64,000 nucleotides of DNA, taken from positions 5,084,001 through 5,148,000 of the forward strand of contig JAJUBI010000002.1 in NCBI GenBank assembly GCA_022419385.1. The letters are read 5' to 3'. The position numbers and the translations under genes are program-made. The notes beneath the pieces are model-generated. The model was not told the DNA's origin. It searched no databases and worked only from the letters and a program-made list of their open reading frames with translations. Positions 56,716 to 64,000 of the stretch are shown here, piece after piece; the stretch's first letter is position 1; the number at the start of each line of letters is the position of its first letter. Source of the DNA: Paraconiothyrium sp. Pb-2020 (taxonomy: Eukaryota; Ascomycota; Dothideomycetes; Pleosporales; Didymosphaeriaceae).

Positions 56716-59294
56716 GGAGGGCGGAGGCTGAGAAGCTGGTGGAGGAAGGGGGGCGGAGCGCAGAATATGGATACTTCGGGATCCGGCGGACCAAGGGCTG
56801 TGATGGAGTTTTGTGGGGTTGCGTGTCCGCATTTGAGAATAACGAGCTCGAATGGTGATGGATGAAGAGATCATTCGACACGTGTGTAGCGTAGACAGGC
56901 ATTACCCAGTAGATGTAGTAATCTAGCATGCCAAGCATCGGTTATCCTGAGCTTAGCGGTGGGCCATATCTTTGTGAGAGCACCGATACCTGTCACCTGA
57001 AAAAATGAGGGAATGTGCCTACTAAGATCCGAGTTGAAGTTGGTCCTTTGGCCGCTGTGCTACGGGGAAGATATTATAGGATATTGTATTGCGTCGCGAT
57101 TCTCGATACTTATGAAGTAAGTCACCCTAGGGTACGAAATCCTGTGTATCAGTTACTAATCGTGTACACTATAGCTGACATTGATCATGACAACGAGCAT
57201 GCCTAACAAGAATTCAGATTGTACCTTCGGCATATGTAGACGCTCCTCTCCTACATCAACACCTTGTCAAGCTCGTGATGTGATTGATTCTTATCCGTCG
57301 ATCTTTGTCCGGAGCACGCATTCTCTTTACGCCGATAGATACACAATGTGTTCCCGAGTCGTTGGTATGACCGGGGTGCAGTTCGCAGACTCCCTGTAGC
57401 AGTTGCACCCTGCTAGATCAGACGTAAGATAGTGCTTAGACGGCCACATACAAAGCCCAGAAATACACATTTCGCACAGCCGGCGGATAAGGGTAGAGAG
57501 GGAGCATAGTGGCCAAAGGCGTAACTCCGACTTCCAAAGTCCTTGGCGGCAGTTCCCCGCTCGGACAGCGTCGACACAGCTTTACAAAGTAACTCTGAAC
57601 ACGTCTTGTAGAGTGATTTACCCTAGGGTGCAGGTTGCTACTTTTCCTCGTTGTCAAATATTTGGTATTCGTTGCGATGATTCGGGGCTAAGAGAGCCCG
57701 ATGGTTAATATTGGAAGTGGCAGGCCGTCGCTCATGCGGAGATTGAGGTGGGCTGTGTGAATGCCGGTGAGGGCTGGCAAGTGGCGTGAAGAGAGTTAGG
57801 AACTTAGGGTACTCGAATTAGAGCTCCCTTTCTGTGTTGCTGTTATGTCAGAAGGAGAACGTAGGCAATGTTCTTCCCTGCGAGGTTGCGGAAAGTTGTT
57901 TTGTTTAACATCCCATGTAGCATGATCGTCTTCTGCACAGTAGGAACTCTGGATGCAATGGTTCTACCAAGTCTATGCCTTAAGTATCCGCCTTCACGAG
58001 GAAGGTGGGCATTGTCCACCAGCCCACAAACGCTGAAAAGGATTTCTTCCTCGAAAGCTCGGCAATGCCAACGCAGTCAATGAAAAAAAAACGAGACAGA
58101 ATGTATATCGTAAACACCCTCAAACCACCGGCATCGCCAGAGGCTCAATGGTGTGGCCGCAAGAGCGCCATCAGATCTTCCGTCTTATGTGCAAGGCACG
58201 CGGTAGTGGCTATCGGCTTGCCGCCATCACGACCATGGCCGCAGGACCCCGCGCCATCAATACTGGACGCCAAAGCTCCATGACAAAATTCGGGACCGTA
58301 GTCAGTCCTCAGACACTGACCACCGGTGAAGGCGCCATGACCGGATGGTACTGGGTGCACCACGAAGGCAGGTGGTGGGGAAGTGAGTACATGAGATCCG
58401 CCGACATCACAAATAAAAGTTGTGAAAAGGTGAGAAGAAGTGAAGAGCAGGAAAGTGGGCGACGGCGGGTTTATATAGGTTGTGGGACGCGCTAGTCGGC
58501 TAGGCAGCGACGAGAAACGTGACCGCTGGCGGTGGTCAGTGCTGGGTTCTGACGCGGTGAAAGGTGTGGGTGAACGGTGAAAGCGGATAGTTGAGGAAGT
58601 AAGGTGGTGAATGGTGAGCGGTGAATAGCCCAAAGGCGAACATATATGTCGCGGTGAACACAAGGAACAAGCTCGTTCGCGTGTTCAGAAGAGTGTGAAT
58701 ATTTCGATAGTACGACGAATGGATGGATTGTTCACACAAAATAGCCAAAAGGTGAAGTGAGCAAGGGCGGACTCAGTGGAGCGTACACGATTCAACGATA
58801 TATAAACGAGTTTTCTAACCACGGTAGGAGACACTAAAAACCTGAACTTCTTAGTGGCACCTGATTATGTTAATACATAAGCCAGCTATATATGTATGAT
58901 CCTGTAGCGTAGATTAACCTACACTATGATACGTGTCGTAAGCCGCGTCTATTATGTTGGTTTGAGAACCTGTTTCGGATTGCCCGCTGTCAGCATTGAA
59001 GTCTGTACAAAGCCGTTTATGTTGTCAGGAATCGCCATTGTGGTTGAAAAGTGCTTGTCGTTGAAACATGCTTTGTGCTCTAGACATGGTTGGCAAATAG
59101 TGACCATGTTCAAGGTATGCTGGCATGCTACATTGAACAAAAAAATTTTGCGACACCAAATTGTATTCTTACTTGACATGATGAAAGGGAAATGAGGTGT
59201 GGTTAAGAGAATGCTATGTATCAGAGCGCCTTGCCATTGCTTTCCAAAGCTCAATCATATCCTCGAGAATTATGCTACGCTCATCCAAGTCCAC
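56716..59294. other. Intergenic, 2.6 kb
   Basis: Contains no supported gene. ORFs on both strands near 58145-58663 overlap one another, share no recognisable motif and were not accepted. AT-rich around 58780-59190, with an A9 run near 58082. It includes the 3' flanks of both neighbouring genes. Confidence 0.45.
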
Positions 59295-59933
59295 TTACGC
59301 CGGCGCATTGTAGTTGCGGGGATTGTTCTTATCTTGACGTGGCATGCGCGCCTTGCGGCTGGTTCCACGCAAGATGCGGTCGGAATGCTCGAGCTGAGTA
59401 TACTCGCCATCACCCTCATGCCAGCGGGAGCACCTGATCCGCTTGCAAGTGCCGCGCTTCCAATGCTCGCATTTGGAACGCACGCAACGTACACCACGTC
59501 GCCAGCACTGCTTGCAAGGCTCGCCAATGTCGCAGTGGCGCCGGTTTTCATAGCATTGAGTGCAAACGGCGATGTGGCGGCGACGATTTCTGTGTGCGGG
59601 AGCGGGGCTAACATCATTTAGTTTCATTTCCTGCAGTGTAGGTGCTTGTAACTCACGCAGCCTTGGTGAAGTCCTCGCTGTTGACAAGAGCAGGTAGTGT
59701 GTCTCGTAGCTCCGCAAGAGATACGTCCTTGCCCTTGCGCTCGACGGTCTGGGCAGCAAGCTTGTCGAATCTGGCCTCGCTTGCCTCGAGTCGCGCCTTC
59801 AGATCTTCCACCTGAGCGCGCAGGGTGTCCTCGGTTGATTGCTAAGAGCTAGGTTAGTAGTCTGATACACTGAATCAAACTCGAGTAGTGTACGTACCTG
59901 CTTGTCTACGCCGTTCTTCTTGAATGACGCCAT
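59295..59933 (-). CDS. Small protein with coiled coil, Zn2Cys6-like motif and CCCH finger, 177 aa
   Basis: Three exons join in frame: 59933-59898, 59841-59657 and 59607-59295, with introns of 56 and 49 nt. Residues about 13-75 are a predicted coiled coil (TLRAQVEDLKARLEASEARF). Next comes C-TQ-C-YENRRH-C-DIGEP-C-KQ-C-WRRGVR-C, which has the exact C-x2-C-x6-C-x5-C-x2-C-x6-C spacing of a fungal Zn2Cys6 cluster. It is followed directly by a C-x7-C-x4-C-x3-H (CCCH) finger. The C-terminus is basic. I do not recognise a named family; the architecture suggests nucleic-acid binding, but the coiled coil precedes the cluster, unlike classic Gal4-type factors. It shares a 351-bp divergent promoter with the CCCH gene at 60285. 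The acceptor of intron 2 was chosen to avoid an in-frame stop. Confidence 0.75.
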
Positions 59934-60284
59934 ACTGAGCAGTTGCAAGCGCGATGTGTGATTCTGCTGTTGAAGTTTAAGGGAAAACTGGTGGAAGGTT
60001 TGAGGAGCAAAGTGGTTGAGGGTTGTCCTTGACAACAGGTGACGTGGGGCAGGTGAGAGACAGGTGAAAGACGTCCCGAAAAGAACTTTCCAGCCACACA
60101 GACTCGGCGAAGATTCTAGAGAAGCAAGTGAAGGTAAGAGAGCGCCCAGGCGACCGTTCGCTTACCGTTTGCTATTGCGTCACCTGCCTTCCTTTGCCCA
60201 CACAGTCTCACGAAGTTCTACCACCTATTTTCTATCACCTCAAGCACCATACACACCTTGAACATCACACCACTATTTCGCAAA
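59934..60284. promoter_or_regulatory. Divergent promoter of two zinc-finger genes
   Basis: 351 bp separate the two start codons, so both genes are presumably controlled from here. No specific site was recognised. Confidence 0.6.
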
Positions 60285-60806
60285 ATGTCTACATCCAATA
60301 CCACCGCACAACAGCTCCAAGCTCAGCTCGATGCTGCGCTGAAGGAAGTTGAGACGTTGCGCAGCGAGCGCGACAGGTACCTCAAGGAAAGCGTCAATGC
60401 CTCCGACATGATCAGGGACATGCGCGAGAACGCAGATGCCGACGCAGACTGCATCCATGATCTGCAGGCTCAGAAGCGCATTCTCGAGAACCGCATCTAC
60501 GAGCTTGAGGGAGCTCAGAAGACCACCATCCCCTCAGACCACCCCACCGTCGGCACCAATTACAATATCACCACGACAACATCGTCCCTTTCGGCTCTGA
60601 ACATCGAGGCCCAGAAGGCGTAAGCATTGACACAGCATTGTGTTTGCATCTTGCTAAATTTATCTCTATGTAGGTTTGTCTGCAAGTTCTACCAACGAGG
60701 AGAGTGCAAGAACGGCAGTGAGTGTAAGGGTTTGCATGTCAAAGAGACAGATGACATGATGGAAGAGAAGGGAGAGGAGCATGTTGATATGGACATTGAT
60801 AGCTGA
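60285..60806 (+). CDS. Small coiled-coil protein with one CCCH zinc finger, 155 aa
   Basis: Two exons, 60285-60619 and 60674-60806, with one 54-nt intron. Residues about 8-85 form a coiled coil (LQAQLDAALKEVETLRSERD and onward). The C-terminal exon contains a single C-x7-C-x5-C-x3-H finger (CKFYQRGECKNGSECKGLH), typical of RNA-binding CCCH proteins, followed by an acidic tail. No catalytic domain is seen. It is divergently paired with another small coiled-coil/CCCH protein, which suggests that they dimerise or work together, or arose by duplication; this is inference. The start is well placed and the spliced frame is unambiguous. Confidence 0.8.
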
Positions 60807-61257
60807 AGCGACGGCGTTGTAGTGAGAATGGAAGGTGTTTGTGACTTTGCTGAGCATCACTTCCGTAGTTTGTCAAGAGCAATGCAACGCCCTGACATTG
60901 ACCTCTCGCTGTCATGATTGGCGCTGCATGCCGGGTGGCGTGGCACGATTGGCGTTTTGATAATCCACAAGAGTGAAGAACCTAGATCAATAAGTAAAAA
61001 GCAATAGGCTTGTAAGTTTTGTCTGACGATCTGACAGCTCGTCCACAACCCGCAACACGATACCCTTTAGTTCCAGTCATTATTCGTTACTACATGACAA
61101 AACGCTAGGCTGATAAAAGTTTGAAAGCTAAGTAAGGACGCACAATCGCAAAGTCGCAATAGAATCTTTCAGAACCACCGCTCACCCACAAGTATGACTA
61201 TTTCTTCAGATAGGAGTCACCTACATAGGTATTGAACCGAAGGTGCGTAAAGCGGCC
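60807..61257. other. Convergent intergenic gap
   Basis: Between the CCCH and bZIP gene 3' ends. No supported gene. Confidence 0.5.
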
Positions 61258-62238
61258 TTACGAATTCTCTGGCGAAGCGCTGCCTCTACTAGAGCTGCTG
61301 TTGGATAAGAGGAGCTCAGCAACCGGGCTGTGGCCGTCCCTAGCTAACAATCGATCCGCTTCCACCTGAATATATCTTCGAAGCCGACTATCTACACAAG
61401 TATCGTGTTTCCCTACTAGCTCTATTAGATCATGTAGATCACTCGTTAAGAATTCAACCTCTGCTTTTAGCACCTTATTTTTACGCTCTTTCTCTCGTGC
61501 TGTCTCAACAAGGTCCTCCTGTTGCCTCTTCTGCTTACTCCTGCATTTACTAGCAGCCTGTCGATTCTTCTCCAAGTACACTGCTCGTGCAGAGCTAGGG
61601 TCGGCCTTCTCGACCGAGCGTCGCCTGCCAGTAGCGCTCGAGGCGGACTGGACATCGTTGGGATCGCTTTCACATGACTGGTCCTGGTTGGGATCGCTTT
61701 CACAGTGCTGGGTGTCTGTCGGCCCTTCCCAATCCGTGGTATATGACCACTGTGAAGGTGCCGTAGATATAGCCGAGTATGCACTCCCATCTGCTGAGAA
61801 GCCAGCCTTGGAGTTGTAGGAGTCGTAGGAGTCGTAGGCGACAGGGTCGCCATTAAAATAAGTCTGCAGTGGTGCCATCGCAGTAGGATTTCTCGTCTCA
61901 GGATTAAGCGCGTCATGCGTCTTGATATTATCGGCGTTGGTGGCGGTGAAGGATGCTTGCGGCAGATACAAGGAGCCGCCAGCAAACGGCATCATCGAAG
62001 AGGTGTTACTAGGGCTCCTAGCGTGCTGCATAATTTCAGGCAGGTTGGTATTTGTGGGAGGGATGGTGGGTTTTTCGCCGACTTCATCTAGTTGCCATAT
62101 GTCCGAGACAAACAGGTATTGACTAGAAGGCACGGTGTGGTTGGAGAAGGAAAGGCCCGAGTCTTTAGTCATTCTCTTGGTATTCGTCTCGCGGGACGGG
62201 TGACCCCAATGTTCCAGAGCGGTATCCAGTGTGGTCAT
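61258..62238 (-). CDS. bZIP transcription factor, ATF/CREB-like, 326 aa
   Basis: A single exon from ATG 62238, the first ATG in the frame. The bZIP basic region is KNRQAASKCRSKQKRQQEDL, with the N-x2-AA-x2-CR signature of ATF/CREB-type fungal factors. A leucine zipper follows (about residues 235-280: VLKAEVEFLTSDLHDLIELV). The N-terminal two-thirds are Ser/Thr/Asn-rich and probably disordered. A tyrosine/serine repeat (YDSYDSYNS) and a tandem CESDPN repeat precede the basic region. The nuclear target is unknown; stress, development or secondary metabolism are typical roles of this family. The sequence appears intact. Confidence 0.85.
   Translation of the reverse strand: MTTLDTALEHWGHPSRETNTKRMTKDSGLSFSNHTVPSSQYLFVSDIWQLDEVGEKPTIPPTNTNLPEIMQHARSPSNTSSMMPFAGGSLYLPQASFTATNADNIKTHDALNPETRNPTAMAPLQTYFNGDPVAYDSYDSYNSKAGFSADGSAYSAISTAPSQWSYTTDWEGPTDTQHCESDPNQDQSCESDPNDVQSASSATGRRRSVEKADPSSARAVYLEKNRQAASKCRSKQKRQQEDLVETAREKERKNKVLKAEVEFLTSDLHDLIELVGKHDTCVDSRLRRYIQVEADRLLARDGHSPVAELLLSNSSSSRGSASPENS
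61657..61704. repeat. Short tandem repeat in the bZIP gene
   Basis: An 18-bp unit, GTTGGGATCGCTTTCACA, occurs at 61657-61674 and 61687-61704 (30-bp period). It encodes two CESDPN repeats just upstream of the bZIP region. Probably neutral length variation. Confidence 0.7.
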
Positions 62239-63079
62239 GGTGGATTCGCAGCGAAATGTTTCTGTCAATCAATCGAGGCTGCCTTTGTCGTTTGTTCACA
62301 ACGAGGCTGCTGTGGCTTGGTCAAAAACGGATGTCAAGGCAGGAAGCTAGGTAAGGTCGCCAAAAAAGACAATTGCGGCCAGACGCCAGTCTTTATGTTC
62401 CACGATCAAGCATGGTCGGTATCTCTGCCCGTGCCTCAGAGTGCCGGAAACGCACCCGCCAATCAGCATCCAGAAGGACCACATAGGGTTGGCAAAACGA
62501 CGGTGCGGTACCGCAACGAACGCGGCTGGCTACGAACCATGATGGGCGACGTCGAATTCACCCTTGCGCCGTTGTGGGTGCTCCGTTGCGCTAGCCGGGC
62601 CAGGTACTAGCCCCCTCCTCGGTATCGAAGCTTACGGCCCTACACCACCACTCGACTCAGGCAGCCTTCACCGTGAGCCCTGCAATGCCACCATGTACGT
62701 CAGAAGCAGCCCACGCAAATGAGGACGGTGCAAGCTGCTTCGAGTCCGGGTCCGGCCAACCAGCACAATAACCTATCGCTTCCGGAATGGCAGCCCGCAG
62801 CCAATCAGGTGCTTCCAGCATGGGTTATCACTCCAGATCCTCGAGATTCACTATTGATATCAGCACTCGCAAACAGATTTGGAGTTTACGCCATGCAACT
62901 TGATTTGGTCGGCATATTAGCCCATGAAGAGGCCCGTGCCCTCCAGCCTAGTTTTCATCGTTTGTTGCATGCCAACTCATACCGGTAGTTCCCTTCACTA
63001 ATGGGGGGTACGACAGGCTGCCTCTTCCGGAGCTCTGATGCCTTGTCTCCGCCGCGTACGTCCCCTCCCATCCCCATGA
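62239..63079. other. Intergenic
   Basis: bZIP promoter side and unexplained sequence up to the degenerate zinc-cluster gene. Short frames without features; no gene is supported. Confidence 0.5.
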
Positions 63080-64000
63080 AATCATCATGGACACCAGCCA
63101 CGCCTACGACGAAGGTGGTTGAAAAGACCTCTGCGCCCGCTCCTTCCAGCGAGTTCCGAGATCCCTACGAGGCATCTTCCGGCGCCATCGAAGAAAGCTC
63201 GAACATTCGTTGCATGTGCAGCTTGCAGAGACCGGAAGACTAAGATATGATAATGCATAAGCTTTAAACCTTCCACTACCTAGTCCATTTCGAGTGCGAT
63301 GCTAAGCGTCCAAAATGTAGCGCATGCATTCCTCGTGATATGCCGTGCCACCACGCGCACACACAGAGAAAACTGGCCAGAGAATGCGAGGATATCCGCA
63401 AGCAGTTCAATGCATACGAAGAGCTGTTCAATAAGCTCACACATTTGCCTGAGAACGATGCACTGGATTTATTACGACATCTTAGAGCGGGTTACGCTTA
63501 GGATCCACACTAGTCCCGAATCGCTCGCAAAATGAACTTCCCGGGCGCACACGCCAGGGCACATCTGATAATATACCTACATATACAAGACAATTACTCA
63601 ATCGTGGGTCTCCCTCTTTGAACCACACCAACCGAGGTTTGCTACCTCCAACCAGTACGTCCGTCGAATTTCAGTTGATGGCCCTACACCCGAACCCTTA
63701 TCCTGCATTCGTCCCTCTTGATATCGCTTCAGTAGCCTTAGGGCTTCTAAACATTAGCCCTGTTACCTCGTTCCGCGGTGAAAAGAAATTAGTCCCGAAC
63801 ATAACTTCGAACGACCTCCTCTTGACACACAAACGACAATCACTGTCGGTGTCTCCCTCGGCCGACGATGGGGCTAATCGTACAAGGGACGGACACAGGA
63901 AACCCTCGCCAATACATTGATGCTCGACTCGATCGCGTTCGTATATGTCGATGGACTGATATTCCAATTACGGACAACCTTGCGGCCCAAGTGATAAACT
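63080..64000 (+). pseudogene. Probable decaying Zn2Cys6 regulator, truncated by the window edge
   Basis: A zinc cluster can be read across an intron: VACAACRDRKTK (63209-63244) joins CDAKRPKCSACIPRDMPC (from 63295), giving the C-x2-C-x6-C-x6-C-x2-C-x6-C layout. The intervening 50 bp has intron size, but its first bases are AT instead of GT. Downstream a conserved ARECEDIRKQFNAYEELF linker ends in a TAG at 63499. The next protein-like section (63489 onward, EFQLMALHPNPYPAFVPLD) is in another frame. The last (from about 63880, RICRWTDIPITDNLAAQVI) is in a third frame and runs off the edge. All match the middle of fungal zinc-cluster factors. A lost donor plus at least two frame changes point to a pseudogene; unusual splicing is an alternative. 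Its left boundary is uncertain. Confidence 0.55.

Noticed and set aside
58145..58663. Opposing ORFs of 172 and 115 codons
   Set aside because: They overlap on both strands, have no recognisable domain and no supported exon partners.

Overview
The window reads as a gene-dense nuclear segment of a filamentous ascomycete (Pezizomycotina). The evidence is short GT-AG introns of mostly 46-110 nt and lineage-typical families: a HET-domain protein, an XlnR-type Zn2Cys6 activator, a TeaR-like prenylated polarity protein, the gaaA/gaaC D-galacturonate genes and a fungal AAA ATPase with a DUF7025-like region. A dothideomycete is plausible but is inference only. No tRNA, rRNA, CRISPR or intact transposon was recognised.

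Layout. 0-4.6 kb is gene-poor: one spliced CCCH zinc-finger gene lies between two diverged copies of a ~140 bp sequence and degenerate open frames. 4.6-12.8 kb is a carbon-use block: gaaA (D-galacturonate reductase) and gaaC (2-keto-3-deoxy-L-galactonate aldolase) diverge from one 0.87 kb promoter, followed by a small cupin and an 839-aa XlnR-family regulator. A 4 kb gene-free stretch lies upstream of the regulator. 16.8-26.7 kb holds a Ure2-like GST, a secreted protein, an SLC35F6-like transporter, ribosomal protein uS3 and an F-box protein. 27-34 kb holds an acidic hypothetical protein, a myotubularin phosphatase and the splicing factor BBP/SF1. 34-37 kb is GC-rich and gene-free. 37-51 kb holds a coiled-coil hypothetical protein, an MFS anion transporter, a secreted yellow/MRJP-like protein, an AAA ATPase and a HET protein. 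51-57 kb holds an inverted fragment of a DUF924 gene, the TeaR homologue and the intact DUF924 gene. 59-62.2 kb holds a divergent pair of small coiled-coil zinc-finger proteins and a bZIP factor. The right edge carries what looks like a decaying Zn2Cys6 regulator that runs out of the window.

How genes may work together. gaaA and gaaC catalyse the first and third steps of D-galacturonate catabolism and share a promoter with three CCNCCAA cores, the core of the published galacturonate-responsive element. The XlnR-type regulator nearby suggests a pectin/hemicellulose module, but direct control is inference. The most unusual observations are an intron of the branchpoint-binding-protein gene loaded with CTAAC motifs, the divergent zinc-finger pair (one member joins a Zn2Cys6-spaced motif to a CCCH finger), a stop-containing alternative exon extension in the AAA gene, and the inverted DUF924 fragment. 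All exon boundaries were placed by eye from splice consensus and reading-frame continuity.
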